Shown piece by piece: positions 35,256-44,321 of a DNA stretch of 64,000 bases. Origin of the DNA: Deltaproteobacteria bacterium RIFCSPHIGHO2_02_FULL_40_28 (lineage in GTDB: Bacteria; UBA10199; 2-12-FULL-40-28). The position numbers were made by a program, and so were the translations under genes. Under the pieces are notes generated by a model. That model was given only the letters and a program-made list of their open reading frames with translations. It was not told where the DNA came from and made no database searches. The stretch is from NCBI GenBank assembly GCA_001798135.1, contig MGRJ01000009.1, forward strand, positions 39,345-103,344, in the 5' to 3' direction. Each line of letters starts with the position of its first letter. Positions within the stretch are counted from its first letter, which is position 1.

Positions 35256-36072
35256 ATAAAGTGATAGGAACTAGGGGGCGGCCTAGAAGAGAAAAATAAA
35301 AGGCAAGAATTGCAGAACCATAAAAATAATAAATAAGCGCAGCGCCAGAAAGAAAGGGCCCGTAAGGAATAACCAAGGGTTCTTTGGTCTTTCTTTGGGT
35401 CATCAGGGTTATGATTCCATAAAGAAGGGCTAGAATAGAACTAAGAAAAAACACAAAAACCATTCCTTGCCATCCTAAAAAAGCTCCAAGCATGGCACAT
35501 AGTTTAATATCTCCGCCTCCCATTCCTTCACGTTTGCGGATTAAAAAATAAAGTTGGCTCAAGAGCAGTAAAAGGCCACCACCTAAAAGAATTCCACCTC
35601 CAGAGTGAAAAAGGGCGTTTTCCCAATCGGGCCAGCGAAAATACAAGGTGGCTATGATGCCTGTAATAATACTGGGGAGTGACATCATATCTGGGATCAC
35701 GCGATGGTCAATGTCTGTAAAAGTAATTGCTATAAGAGGACATATAAAGAGAAAAAACCAAAGTAGATAGTGTGAAAAAACAAAACCTTCACGATAAAGG
35801 GTTGTTAAGGAAAGAATGGCTGTTAAGATTTCAACTAATGGATAACGAAAACGGATTGGGCCCTTGCATTTACGGCATTTGGTACCCAGGATCAAAAAAC
35901 TCATAACAGGGATGTTGTCATACCAAGCAATAAGGGCTTTGCAATGAGGGCAGAGAGACCTTCCCCCAAGCCCCATTCCTAAGGGAATACGGTAAATACA
36001 AACGTTAAGAAAAGAACCAAACACCAAACCGAGAAGAATGGCATCGATTAAAATCAAGCTTTGAGCACTCAT
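35254..36072 (-). CDS. pilD: Prepilin peptidase (type IV leader peptidase/methyltransferase)
   Basis: Inner-membrane aspartyl protease that cleaves and N-methylates type IV pilin or type II secretion pseudopilin precursors. The 272 residues have several membrane segments, the N-terminal FGSFLNVCIYRIP signature, a zinc-ribbon-like pair CPHCKA and CRKCKG, and the catalytic Asp motifs FTDIDHRVIPD and GMGGGDIKL. No pilin gene is in the window. It shares its strand with the aro genes but is separated by the palindrome. Confidence 0.95.
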   Translation of the reverse strand: MSAQSLILIDAILLGLVFGSFLNVCIYRIPLGMGLGGRSLCPHCKALIAWYDNIPVMSFLILGTKCRKCKGPIRFRYPLVEILTAILSLTTLYREGFVFSHYLLWFFLFICPLIAITFTDIDHRVIPDMMSLPSIITGIIATLYFRWPDWENALFHSGGGILLGGGLLLLLSQLYFLIRKREGMGGGDIKLCAMLGAFLGWQGMVFVFFLSSILALLYGIITLMTQRKTKEPLVIPYGPFLSGAALIYYFYGSAILAFYFSLLGRPLVPITL

Positions 36073-36166
36073 TTTGATTGATTAAACCTTAAATTTCGAT
36101 GAAAGACAATCATTTTGGGCTTTGACAGCAACGATTGGCCTGATAATACTTGTGTAGAGGAAAAAT

Positions 36167-36454
36167 ATGGTTTTAAAAGCAGATGACATCGAAAAAGCAG
36201 CTCTTCTTTCTCGTTTGGCTTTGTCAGATGAGGAAAAAAAATCCATTCAAGAAAAATTGGAACAAATTTTAGGTTATATGGAAAAGCTGGAAGAGCTGGA
36301 TTTAAAAAATGTGGAAGCTACCTCTCACGCTGTTTCTCTTTCTAATGTTTTTAGACCTGACCACGCATATACCTCGAAAGAAATTGAAGATATTTTAGAG
36401 CAGGCACCAGACAAAGCATCAGGCATGTTTCGTGTGCCAAAGGTAATTGGATGA
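36167..36454 (+). CDS. gatC: Asp-tRNA(Asn)/Glu-tRNA(Gln) amidotransferase subunit C
   Basis: Small stabilising subunit of GatCAB. The 95 residues have [21 protein letters not shown] region features, [12 protein letters not shown] and the C-terminal FRVPKVIG. The last four bases overlap gatA (ATGA). Confidence 0.94.
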   Translation: MVLKADDIEKAALLSRLALSDEEKKSIQEKLEQILGYMEKLEELDLKNVEATSHAVSLSNVFRPDHAYTSKEIEDILEQAPDKASGMFRVPKVIG

Positions 36455-37911
36455 CCGAACTCACAGAACTCACAATTGGCGAAGTAAGTGGTAAGCTTGC
36501 ATCGAAGAGCATTTCTTCAGTAGAACTGACAAAAGCTTATTTGGATCGCATAGCAAAAATTGATTCCAAAGTTTGTGCTTATCTTACTGTATGTTCAGAA
36601 AGTGCTCTCTCCCAAGCAAAAGCGGTTGATTCTAAAAGATCAAAAGGAGAAACATTATCTCCCCTGGCTGGTATTCCTATTGCACCCAAGGATATTTATT
36701 TAACCCGTGGCATTGAAACAACTTGTGCTTCTAAAATTTTAAAAGGTTTTATTCCTCCCTATGATGGCACGGTGATTCAAAAATTAAAAAACGAAGATGT
36801 GGTTATTTTAGGAAAAGTTAACCTGGATGAATTTGCCATGGGATCTTCTACAGAATATTCTGCATACAAAGTAACACATAATCCCTGGGATTTAAAACGT
36901 GTGCCTGGTGGTTCTTCAGGAGGATCTGCTGCTGCTGTTGCTGCCGATCTTTGTGCAGCCTCATTGGGAACCGATACGGGAGGTTCTATTCGCCAACCCG
37001 CCTCCCTTTGTGGCAATGTGGGATTAAAGCCAACCTATGGGAGAGTAAGCCGTTATGGTGTGATTGCCTTTGCCTCAAGCCTTGATCAAATGGGGCCTAT
37101 TACCAAGGATGTTACCGATTGTGCACTTTTGATGAATGCCATAGCAGGATACGATTCTAGGGATTCTACTTCCATTAATTTACCTGTTCCAGATTACACC
37201 CAATTTTTAAATCAATCGATCAAAGGTTTGCGTGTAGGAATCCCCGAAGAATTTTTTGTGGAAGGAATGAATGCCGAAGTAAAAACATCCGTTGAAAATG
37301 CCATCAAAGAACTTCAAAAACAAGGAGCCCTTGTTGATAAGGTTTCTCTGCCTCATACAGGTTATGCCATTGCTGCTTATTATATTATCGCTCCAGCAGA
37401 GGCCAGTTCTAACCTGGCCCGTTATGATGGAGTGAGATTTGGTTTGAGAGCAAAATCAAATTCTCTTTCTGAACTGTATGAAAAATCCAGAACCGAAGGT
37501 TTTGGACCAGAAGTGAAACGCAGAATTCTTCTTGGTACTTATGTGCTTTCGGCTGGATATTATGATGCTTACTACATTAAGGCTCAAAAAACACGCACGG
37601 TGATTAGATCGGATTATGAAAAGGCTTTTCAAAAGTTTGATGTTTTGGTGACTCCAACGTCTCCTACCACTGCTTTTGCTATTGGAGAAAAAACAAACGA
37701 TCCTCTCCAAATGTATTTGGCAGATGCGTGTACCATTCCTGTTAATTTAGCAGGCCTGCCAGCAATGAGTCTTCCTTGTGGTTTTGATTCCAAAGGACTA
37801 CCCATTGGATTTCAACTTATTGGCAAGTCCTTTGACGAAGGCACTTTAATCAAAGTGGCCCATGCCTACGAGCAAACACACACCTTTCCTCAACAAAAAC
37901 CAAAGCTGTAA
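36451..37911 (+). CDS. gatA: Asp-tRNA(Asn)/Glu-tRNA(Gln) amidotransferase subunit A
   Basis: Glutaminase subunit of the amidotransferase that converts misacylated Asp-tRNA-Asn or Glu-tRNA-Gln. The 486 residues carry the amidase Ser-Ser-Lys triad: Lys in [27 protein letters not shown] and [12 protein letters not shown]. gatB is not in the window. The presence of GatCA suggests at least one indirect aminoacylation route, so the AspRS at 50369 may be non-discriminating. A repeat element begins just after the stop. Confidence 0.96.
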   Translation: MTELTELTIGEVSGKLASKSISSVELTKAYLDRIAKIDSKVCAYLTVCSESALSQAKAVDSKRSKGETLSPLAGIPIAPKDIYLTRGIETTCASKILKGFIPPYDGTVIQKLKNEDVVILGKVNLDEFAMGSSTEYSAYKVTHNPWDLKRVPGGSSGGSAAAVAADLCAASLGTDTGGSIRQPASLCGNVGLKPTYGRVSRYGVIAFASSLDQMGPITKDVTDCALLMNAIAGYDSRDSTSINLPVPDYTQFLNQSIKGLRVGIPEEFFVEGMNAEVKTSVENAIKELQKQGALVDKVSLPHTGYAIAAYYIIAPAEASSNLARYDGVRFGLRAKSNSLSELYEKSRTEGFGPEVKRRILLGTYVLSAGYYDAYYIKAQKTRTVIRSDYEKAFQKFDVLVTPTSPTTAFAIGEKTNDPLQMYLADACTIPVNLAGLPAMSLPCGFDSKGLPIGFQLIGKSFDEGTLIKVAHAYEQTHTFPQQKPKL

Positions 37912-37917
37912 TAGAAA

Positions 37918-38023
37918 GCGGGATGGGAATTTCTTTCGGTTTCTGCGGAACTCCTTGCCTTGAAGGCTCGTCAGACAGTCCTCGGATTGAAAAAAATAGT
38001 TTTCAAAAAAGTAATCACATCCT
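37918..38023 (-). repeat. Type-1 core element at the end of the hydrolase gene
   Basis: On the minus strand the core (37943-37985) reads GAGGACTGTCTGACGAGCC, then an Ala/Gly-like AAGGCAAGGAG and TTCCGCAG. It matches the cores at 55405 and 56645. The flanks share GC.GGATG.GA in inverted order but are less regular than in the other copies. The element runs into the hydrolase coding region and supplies its last codons and stop. Confidence 0.65.
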
Positions 38024-38705
38024 GCCAATAATCCCCCACTTCATAGAAAAGTTTATGGCCGTCAGTACCGTAGGGGGGATAAACAATGAGTTCCACCTTT
38101 TTTCCTGCTTTTTTCAGGGCCTTATCGATCCGTTTCATGTTGGCCACATGGTCAACTCCCTGATGCACGTTATCATTTTGGGCGACCAAAAGCAGAACCG
38201 GAGCCAAGATCCGAAAAGCCCCTGTTTCAAAATTCCGGTTATCAGGAGGAGGAGCCGCTGCCATAATGACCAGTGCTTTGAGCTCTGGATAACGAGTGCC
38301 ACTGACATATGTGATGAGCCCTCCACTAGAAAAACCAATCATCCCAATCCGATTTCTATCGACTTTGGGTACATTTTGCAGATAGGTGAGAGCAGCGAAA
38401 ATATCGGCCATTCGTCCTGGCATCGATGTGTCAGGACGGCGGATGGGTGAAAAACCGATAAAGCCATCTTTGGCCAAAGCTTGACAAATGCCTTTTGGAT
38501 CCCCTCCAATGATATTCCCTTTTCCCCCATGATTAAAGATCACTGCTGGATAAGGCCCCGTTTCTGATGGCTTGCAAAGATAACCTTTCAAAAGAGGAGA
38601 TTGAGAATAGGTCACCTCGTCATAGGAATTATAGGAAGAAGCAGTCTGGGCTGGGAGAATTCCCGGAAAAAAGAGAAACAAGATAAAAAGTGTTATTTTT
38701 ATCAT
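37971..38705 (-). CDS. Secreted dienelactone hydrolase-like alpha/beta hydrolase
   Basis: The 244 residues begin with a signal peptide (hydrophobic 4-18, cut near PAQTAS). An alpha/beta-hydrolase fold follows with VIFNHGGKGN (oxyanion region), the nucleophile Ser126 in GFSSGG, the acid in VAQNDNVHQG and the His in GTDGHKLF. Substrate is unknown. The last codons (NPRTV and stop) come from the type-1 element. The gene converges with gatA. Confidence 0.85.
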   Translation of the reverse strand: MIKITLFILFLFFPGILPAQTASSYNSYDEVTYSQSPLLKGYLCKPSETGPYPAVIFNHGGKGNIIGGDPKGICQALAKDGFIGFSPIRRPDTSMPGRMADIFAALTYLQNVPKVDRNRIGMIGFSSGGLITYVSGTRYPELKALVIMAAAPPPDNRNFETGAFRILAPVLLLVAQNDNVHQGVDHVANMKRIDKALKKAGKKVELIVYPPYGTDGHKLFYEVGDYWQDVITFLKTIFFNPRTV

Positions 38706-38738
38706 AATTGCTTCCCTCTATCATAAATCAAAGCAGTA

Positions 38739-38978
38739 TTTAAGGGTTTGTTGAAAAATGTCATTCCTCTGTCATCCCTGCACCATTTGTCATCCCTGCG
38801 AAGGCAGGGATCCATCTTAATGAATAAATCCTGGATCTCGCATCAAGTGCGGGATGACAAAAGAAATTATGGGAATGACAGAAGGAACGATGGATTCCCG
38901 CCGGAGTTTACCCTCGCGAAGGCAGGGGCGGGAATGACAGAATTGGTGGGAAACTACATTTTTCAACAGACCCTTTAA
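38739..38978. mobile_element. MITE-like element, 230 bp, with terminal inverted repeats and TTTAA target duplication
   Basis: GGGTTTGTTGAAAAATG at 38744 and its inverted partner (GGGTCTGTTGAAAAATG read on the minus strand) at 38973 end the element. TTTAA lies directly outside both ends (38739-38743 and 38974-38978), as expected for a target-site duplication. The inside is non-coding and made of smaller hairpins of the type CATCCCTGCGAAGGCAGGGATCC-like and GATTCCCGCC...GGCGGGAATGAC. No transposase is present in the window. Together with short flanks this fills the 333-base gap between the hydrolase and the rhodanese-E1 gene. Confidence 0.85.
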
Positions 38979-39038
38979 GGTAATTGAAAAAAAAATAGGT
39001 TTGTATTAAAATAACTCTTTCTTAGTTAAGGAGCATAA

Positions 39039-40214
39039 ATGCCGTCGTCGCGTGATTATTTAAATGAAGTTAAAAAGCAGATCAAAGAAATCTCGGTTGA
39101 GGATGTCAAAAAGAAATTGGATTCTAAGTCACAACCCTTAGTGATTGATGTGCGTGAGCCCGAGGAAGTCCAAAGTGGAATTTTGCCTCATGCTAAAAAT
39201 ATTGTTCGTGGATTTTTAGAATTAAAAATTGAAAACGAAGAACCTAACCGAGATCGTGAGATGATTTTGTATTGTGCGGGTGGAAACCGTTCTGCTTTGG
39301 CTGCCAAAGCCTTGGGTGATTTAGGTTATAAAAATGTTTCTTCCATGAAGGGGGGGTATGGTGCTTGGCAACATGGAGGTTATCCCATTGAACAACGCAA
39401 ATCTCTTTCGGCCGAAAAACTTTCACGTTATACACGCCATCTTTCTATGCCGGAAGTAGGTGAGGAAGGACAACTTAAACTTCTTGATGCAAAAGTATTA
39501 CTCATTGGTGCTGGAGGGCTTGGATCTCCCGCGGGCTTGTATCTTGCTGCTGCGGGAGTTGGAACTATTGGTATTATTGATAACGATGTGGTGGATAAAT
39601 CTAATTTGCAAAGACAAATCTTACACGATGAATCTTGGGAAGGTCGTCCTAAGGTTGAATCAGCCCTTCATCGTATGAAGGGTATTAATTCAGATATAAA
39701 AGTTATTCCTTTTAACACAAGACTTGATCGCACCAATGTACGCGAAATTTTTAGCCAGTTTGATATTGTTGTAAATGGTTGCGATAATTTTGCAACCCGG
39801 TACTTAATTAATGATGCCTGTGTGTTTTTAAAAAAACCCTTGGTTGATGGATCTATCTTTCGTTTTGAAGGGCAGATCACAGTTTTTGATTCTTCCAAAA
39901 GTGGGCCTTGTTATCGGTGTTTGTATCCTGCACCCCCTCCACCTGAAATGGCACCAAGTTGCCAAGAAGCGGGTGTTTTTGGAGTGCTGCCAGGTATTAT
40001 TGGTTCACTTCAGGCGGTTGAGGCTATTAAAATTATTCTTCAAAAAGGTGAAGTGCTTATTGGGAAACTCATTTTGTATGATGCGTTAAAACAAAAGTTT
40101 CGTGAGCTTAAAATTCGTCGTGATAAAGCATGCCCTGTATGTGGAGATCATCCCACAATTAAAGAGCTTATTGATTACGAATGGTTTTGCTCTATGGCAA
40201 ATAAACATGATTGA
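39039..40214 (+). CDS. Rhodanese-E1 (MoeB/ThiF-like) sulfur-carrier adenylyltransferase
   Basis: The 391 residues join an N-terminal rhodanese domain (about 15-118, active Cys79 in LYCAGGNRS) to a C-terminal ubiquitin-E1-like domain (about 130-391) with LLIGAGGLGSPAG nucleotide binding, SNLQRQILH, the CYRCLYP and CPVCG zinc Cys pairs and a conserved Cys in PSCQEAGVFG. Such proteins adenylate and can sulfurate the C-terminus of MoaD or ThiS carriers. The usual MoeZ/MOCS3 order is E1 first, rhodanese second; here it is reversed. No carrier protein gene is adjacent. An AAGGAG motif precedes the ATG. Confidence 0.9.
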   Translation: MPSSRDYLNEVKKQIKEISVEDVKKKLDSKSQPLVIDVREPEEVQSGILPHAKNIVRGFLELKIENEEPNRDREMILYCAGGNRSALAAKALGDLGYKNVSSMKGGYGAWQHGGYPIEQRKSLSAEKLSRYTRHLSMPEVGEEGQLKLLDAKVLLIGAGGLGSPAGLYLAAAGVGTIGIIDNDVVDKSNLQRQILHDESWEGRPKVESALHRMKGINSDIKVIPFNTRLDRTNVREIFSQFDIVVNGCDNFATRYLINDACVFLKKPLVDGSIFRFEGQITVFDSSKSGPCYRCLYPAPPPPEMAPSCQEAGVFGVLPGIIGSLQAVEAIKIILQKGEVLIGKLILYDALKQKFRELKIRRDKACPVCGDHPTIKELIDYEWFCSMANKHD

Positions 40215-40234
40215 ATTTGAGAACGGGGGGAGTG

Positions 40235-40329
40235 GCGGGTGGTGCCAGGAGGAGGGCTTCCGATGGCGCGCAGCTCCCGCTTCAGGCGGGGCGAGCACCA
40301 GCGGGAAACCTCCTGGCGACAGGACCCGC
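40235..40329 (+). repeat. GC-rich core element with inverted arms before hisB
   Basis: Arms GCGGGT..GGTGCCAGGAGG (40235-40252) and CCTCCTGGCG...ACCCGC (40309-40329) are complementary. The centre holds TTCCGATGG, CTCCCGCTTCAGGCGGGG and CAGCGGGAA. The layout (TTCCGA, inner hairpin with TTCR loop, GGCG.., CGCAGGAA-like end) parallels the type-1 elements, though bases differ. It fills the gap between the rhodanese-E1 gene and hisB and is much richer in GC than its surroundings. Confidence 0.6.
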
Positions 40330-40340
40330 TGTATGATTTT

Positions 40341-40931
40341 ATGTTAAAGAGAACTGCAAAAATTAATCGTAAAACCAAGGAAACCGATATCGTTTTAACG
40401 TTAAACGTGGATGGTACAGGGAAGTATTCTATTAAAACCCCCATTCCTTTTTTTACACACATGCTAGAGGCTTTTGCGCGTCATGGTTTATTTGATCTCA
40501 ATTTAAAAGCTACAGGCGATACCCATGTAGACGATCATCACCTGGTAGAAGACATAGGGCTTTGCTTAGGTGAGGCTTTTTCAAGCGCAGTTGGCAATAA
40601 AAAAGGAATGACTCGCTATGGACACTTTGTGCTACCCATGGATGAAGTTCTAACCCTTGCTGCTGTTGATTTTGCAGGTAGGCCATGCCTCGTTTACGAC
40701 AGTAAGGTCAAAGTTGGAAAAATTAAAAATTTTGATATCGAATTGGTCGTTGAGTTTTTTCAAGCTTTTGTCAATACGGCTCAAATTAATTTGCACATTC
40801 ATGTGCTTAAAGTGGGTAATAAACATCATGTAGTCGAATCTGTTTTCAAAGCGGTAACTCGTGCGCTTGATATGGCAACAAAAATTGATCCGCGGCATAA
40901 ATCCATTCCGTCTACGAAGGGGAGTTTGTGA
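40341..40931 (+). CDS. hisB: Imidazoleglycerol-phosphate dehydratase
   Basis: Sixth step of histidine synthesis. The 196 residues have the two metal-binding repeats: FFTHMLEAFARHG with GDTHVDDHHLVEDIG, and later LHIHVLKVGNKHHVVESVFKA regions. It is monofunctional, with no phosphatase domain. ATG 40341 is chosen: the upstream open frame runs through the repeat element and is not coding. It heads the his cluster hisB-hisH-hisAF-hisI. Confidence 0.95.
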   Translation: MLKRTAKINRKTKETDIVLTLNVDGTGKYSIKTPIPFFTHMLEAFARHGLFDLNLKATGDTHVDDHHLVEDIGLCLGEAFSSAVGNKKGMTRYGHFVLPMDEVLTLAAVDFAGRPCLVYDSKVKVGKIKNFDIELVVEFFQAFVNTAQINLHIHVLKVGNKHHVVESVFKAVTRALDMATKIDPRHKSIPSTKGSL

Positions 40932-40965
40932 TTACATTTTCCCCTCCCCCTGCAGGAGAGAATTC

Positions 40966-41574
40966 ATGAGTTTGATTGCCGTTATTGATTATGGAATGGG
41001 TAACTTAAAGAGTGTTGCCAAGGCCCTGCAGAAAGTAGGGGGCAAAGTTATCGTGACCCATGATTCTAAAACTATCCAGCAAGCTGATAAGATTGTTCTT
41101 CCTGGTGTGGGTGCGTATCCCCAGTGCATGAGTAATCTTAAAGCTCATGGTTTGGTGGATGTAGTTAAAGAAGAAATTGCCAAGGGAAAATGGTTTTTAG
41201 GTATTTGCTTGGGCTTTCAACTTCTTTTTGAAGAAAGTGAAGAATTTGGACCATCCACAGGTTTTGGAATTTTAAAAGGAAAGGTAAAACGGTTTCCTCA
41301 ATCTCCCCTTAAAATTCCTCACATGGGTTGGAATGGATTGGCCTTGCGTCATCGTTCCCCTTTATTTGAGGGAATTCCCCACAAAAGTTCTTTTTATTTT
41401 GTGCACTCCTACTATGTAGTGCCAAAAGAAAACGAAATTATTTCTGGAGAAACTTTTTATGGAATTCCTTTTTGTTCCAGTATTCAGAAAAAAAACATTT
41501 TAGCTTGCCAATTTCACCCTGAAAAAAGTCAGTCCCTTGGACTTAAAGTTTTGGAGAATTTTGTACATCTATGA
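40966..41574 (+). CDS. hisH: Imidazole glycerol phosphate synthase, glutaminase subunit
   Basis: Supplies ammonia to HisF. The 202 residues have [11 protein letters not shown], the nucleophilic Cys in [12 protein letters not shown], and the His/Glu pair in [15 protein letters not shown] lies before ATG 40966. The stop overlaps the hisAF start by four bases (ATGA), fitting its partnership with the HisF half of that protein. Confidence 0.95.
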   Translation: MSLIAVIDYGMGNLKSVAKALQKVGGKVIVTHDSKTIQQADKIVLPGVGAYPQCMSNLKAHGLVDVVKEEIAKGKWFLGICLGFQLLFEESEEFGPSTGFGILKGKVKRFPQSPLKIPHMGWNGLALRHRSPLFEGIPHKSSFYFVHSYYVVPKENEIISGETFYGIPFCSSIQKKNILACQFHPEKSQSLGLKVLENFVHL

Positions 41575-43103
41575 TTGTTATTCCTGCCATTGATTTAAAA
41601 GATGGAAATGTCGTTCGTCTTTCCCAAGGCAAGATGGATCAAGACAAAACTTATTCTACGAGTCCAGTTGATATTGCAGGAGATTGGTATAAAATTTTAG
41701 TTCAAGCTCAAAGCTCCGAGTATCGTTTACACCTGGTTGATTTAAACGGAGCCTTTCAGGGTAAACCTATTCATTTTGATATCATCAAAAAAATTGCAGA
41801 AACATATCCTGGATTAGAAATTGAAGTGGGTGGAGGTATCCGTGATTTAGCTACCATCGAACATTATTTTGATGTTGGGGTTACTTATTGTATTTTAGGA
41901 ACTGCAGCTCTTAAAAATCCAAAACTTCTAACCCTTGCAGCTCAAAAATATCCCGGGCGTATTATTTTGGGAATTGATGCCAAGGATGGAATGGTTGCAA
42001 CCCAAGGATGGGATAAGGTAAGCCGCACTCCCGCAACAGAATTAGCGGGACAGTTTGCAAAAGAACCTTTAGCCGCCATTATCTACACCGATATTGCTAA
42101 AGATGGCATGCTTGCTGGAATGAATTTAGAAGAAATAGAAAAAATGGCCAAGGCTGCTTCTGTTCCCATGATTGCCTCAGGTGGTTTAACGAGTTTAAAT
42201 GATATTAAAAAATTAAAAACCATGCCGAATGTGGTTGGAGTAATTGCAGGCAAGGCTATTTATGAGTTGGCTCAAAAAAATTTTTCTGGACGTGTTCTCG
42301 ATTTAGGCTTGTGTGTTAAGGAAGCCAATCGAGATAAAACCAAACATACTTTAACCAAGCGTATTATCCCTTGTTTGGATGTAAAAGATGGACGCGTAGT
42401 GAAGGGGGTTAATTTTGTTGGATTAAAAGATGCCGGAGATCCCGTTGAAATTGCTCTACGCTATGATACAGAAGGAGCTGATGAACTTTGTTTTTTAGAT
42501 ATTACAGCCTCCAACGAAAAAAGAAAAATTATTCTGGATGTTGTTGAAAAAACGGCTTCCCAAGTTTTTATGCCACTTACTGTGGGAGGAGGGGTAAGAA
42601 ATTTAGATGATATTCGTGATCTTTTAAACGCTGGGGCCGATAAGGTGTCTATTAATACCGAAGCTACCAAAAATCCAGCATTTGTAGGATGCGCTGCTGA
42701 AAAATTTGGAAGCCAATGTATTGTAGTAGCTATTGATGCTAAAAAAGTAGGGGATGAATACAAGGTGTTCACTTATGGAGGACGCAATCCCACCGACTTA
42801 GAAGTTCTTTCCTGGGCCAAAAAAATGGAAAAACTTGGAGCAGGCGAAATTCTTTTAACCAGCATGGATCGTGATGGAACCAAAGCTGGTTATGAACTAA
42901 ACCTTACTCGATTGGTTTCGGATGGTGTTTGTATTCCCGTGATTGCCTCAGGAGGGGTAGGAAAACTGGAACATTTTGAAGCAGGGTTAACCACAGGAGG
43001 GGCTATGGCAGTGCTTGCAGCCTCTGTTTTTCATTATCAAGAGCTGACTATTGGAGAAGTAAAGCATTACTTGAAAAAAGTGGGTGTTCCTGTTAGAATT
43101 TAA
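41571..43103 (+). CDS. hisAF: HisA-HisF fusion (ProFAR isomerase and IGP synthase cyclase)
   Basis: One uninterrupted 510-residue frame encodes two consecutive (beta-alpha)8 barrels. Residues 1-247 are HisA, with D8 in PAIDLKDG and D136 in GIDAKDG. A linker at about 248-260 follows. Residues 261-510 are HisF, starting [18 protein letters not shown], with D270 and D389 (VAIDAKK) as the catalytic Asp pair. HisF normally begins with its own Met; here that position is Thr and no start codon or stop separates the halves. The two would perform successive steps, the second with HisH encoded just upstream. Confidence 0.95.
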   Translation: MIVIPAIDLKDGNVVRLSQGKMDQDKTYSTSPVDIAGDWYKILVQAQSSEYRLHLVDLNGAFQGKPIHFDIIKKIAETYPGLEIEVGGGIRDLATIEHYFDVGVTYCILGTAALKNPKLLTLAAQKYPGRIILGIDAKDGMVATQGWDKVSRTPATELAGQFAKEPLAAIIYTDIAKDGMLAGMNLEEIEKMAKAASVPMIASGGLTSLNDIKKLKTMPNVVGVIAGKAIYELAQKNFSGRVLDLGLCVKEANRDKTKHTLTKRIIPCLDVKDGRVVKGVNFVGLKDAGDPVEIALRYDTEGADELCFLDITASNEKRKIILDVVEKTASQVFMPLTVGGGVRNLDDIRDLLNAGADKVSINTEATKNPAFVGCAAEKFGSQCIVVAIDAKKVGDEYKVFTYGGRNPTDLEVLSWAKKMEKLGAGEILLTSMDRDGTKAGYELNLTRLVSDGVCIPVIASGGVGKLEHFEAGLTTGGAMAVLAASVFHYQELTIGEVKHYLKKVGVPVRI

Positions 43104-43121
43104 AAACTTTTTGGAGTCATT

Positions 43122-43526
43122 ATGATACTAACTCAAGCAGATTTTTTAAAGAATTTGAAGTACGATGAGCATGGTTTAATTGCTGCTGTTGTGCAAGATA
43201 TTACCAATAATCAGGTGTTGATGGTGGGTTATATGAATAAAGAGGCTGTGGCAAAAACTTTAAAAGGGCCCTTTGTTACTTTTTATTCCAGGTCTCGCCA
43301 AAAAATGTGGGTGAAGGGAGAATCTTCGGGTCATACCCAGGAGGTTTGTGAAATTTATTACGATTGTGATGCTGATTGTCTTTTAATTAAGGCGAAACAA
43401 AATGTAGCTGCCTGCCATGTGGGATATCGTAGTTGTTTTTATAGAAAATATGATTTTGTTTCCCAGTTGGTTAGTATTGTTGGTGAAAAACTTTTTGAAG
43501 AAGAAAAGGTTTACAGTAAGAAATAA
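43122..43526 (+). CDS. hisI: Phosphoribosyl-AMP cyclohydrolase
   Basis: Opens the adenine ring of PR-AMP, third step of histidine synthesis. The 134 residues have QVLMVGYMNKEAV, TFYSRSRQKMWVKGESSGH, the metal-binding YDCDADCLL and a CHVGYRSCFYR end. It has no HisE pyrophosphohydrolase domain. TTGGAG stands before the ATG. Confidence 0.95.
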   Translation: MILTQADFLKNLKYDEHGLIAAVVQDITNNQVLMVGYMNKEAVAKTLKGPFVTFYSRSRQKMWVKGESSGHTQEVCEIYYDCDADCLLIKAKQNVAACHVGYRSCFYRKYDFVSQLVSIVGEKLFEEEKVYSKK

Positions 43527-43547
43527 GTCCTTATATTTATGTTTTTA

Positions 43548-43576
43548 TTGACTTTACCAGGGCTTTAGCGTAACAA
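43548..43576 (+). promoter_or_regulatory. Putative sigma-70 promoter for rpsU-yqeY
   Basis: TTGACT (43548-43553), a 17-base spacer and TAACAA (43571-43576) lie 30 bases before rpsU. Confidence 0.5.
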
Positions 43577-43605
43577 AACAAACCCTTTAAGGAAAAGAGG
43601 ACTTG

Positions 43606-43791
43606 ATGCCAGGTGTTGTTGTAAAAGATGGAGAAAGTTTTGAAAGTGCTTTAAGGCGCTTTAAAAAGCAATGCGAAAAGTCTGGAATTATTGCAGATAT
43701 TCGTAAGCATGAGCACTACGAAAAACCTTCCATTCGCCGTAAGAAAAAGAGTCAGACTGCTAGAAAAAGAGCCATTCGTCGTGTAATCTAA
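43606..43791 (+). CDS. rpsU: Ribosomal protein S21
   Basis: Small basic 30S protein. The 61 residues start [22 protein letters not shown] and end in the basic [13 protein letters not shown] region. AAAAGAGG precedes the start; TTG 43603 is directly upstream of ATG 43606, which is preferred. It begins the macromolecular synthesis operon. Confidence 0.95.
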   Translation: MPGVVVKDGESFESALRRFKKQCEKSGIIADIRKHEHYEKPSIRRKKKSQTARKRAIRRVI

Positions 43792-43793
43792 TC

Positions 43794-44237
43794 ATGTCTA
43801 TTTTAACTCAACTTGAACAAGATATTAAAGAAGCCATGAAAGCAAGACAAGAGGCACGGCTGGGTGCTGTTCGTTTGATCAAATCCACTGTGAAAAACAA
43901 GGAAATTGAACTGATTCGCCCCCTATCTGAAGCTGAGTTTTTTGATGTACTTTCTAGCATGGGTAAACAGCGTCGTGATTCTATTGAACAATTTGAAAAA
44001 GCTAATCGCATGGACTTGGTAGCCAAAGAAAAATCTGAACTCGAAATTATCGAATCCTATCTTCCTAAACGCTTATCAGATGAAGAACTAACAGCTGTTA
44101 TTGAAAAAACTATTCAAGCCACTGGGGCCAAAGGAGCTAAAGATATGGGAGTGGTGATGAAGGCCTTAAAAGCCGAAACATCTGGTAGGGTTGATGGCAA
44201 AACGTTAGCCGATCGTGTAAAATCTCATCTCTCTTAG
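43794..44237 (+). CDS. yqeY: GatB/YqeY domain protein
   Basis: The 147-residue helical protein matches the YqeY family: an N-terminal KEAMKARQEARLGAVRLIKS region and a C-terminal ATGAKGAKDMGVVMKALK segment related to the tRNA-binding tail of GatB. It has been linked with amidotransferase-like tRNA interactions but the role is unproven. Its place between rpsU and dnaG is common in bacteria. Confidence 0.92.
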   Translation: MSILTQLEQDIKEAMKARQEARLGAVRLIKSTVKNKEIELIRPLSEAEFFDVLSSMGKQRRDSIEQFEKANRMDLVAKEKSELEIIESYLPKRLSDEELTAVIEKTIQATGAKGAKDMGVVMKALKAETSGRVDGKTLADRVKSHLS

Positions 44238-44268
44238 CAAATTATTAATCTTTAGACGAAAACATTTC

Positions 44269-44298
44269 TTGCTTAGATACGCTTTACCTGCATACAAT
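44269..44298 (+). promoter_or_regulatory. Putative sigma-70 promoter for dnaG-rpoD
   Basis: TTGCTT (44269-44274), 18 bases, then TACAAT (44293-44298), ending 23 bases before the dnaG ATG. Confidence 0.4.
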
Positions 44299-44321
44299 TT
44301 TTGTTTCAAAAAAGAGAGACC

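Noticed and set aside
38748-38978. A 76-residue open frame inside the MITE.
   Set aside because: It is made of repeated hairpins and has no ribosome-binding site; MITE interiors often show such chance frames.
40239-40340. N-terminal extension of HisB reading through the GC-rich element.
   Set aside because: The extension is pure repeat sequence, has no counterpart in HisB, and ATG 40341 gives the normal start.
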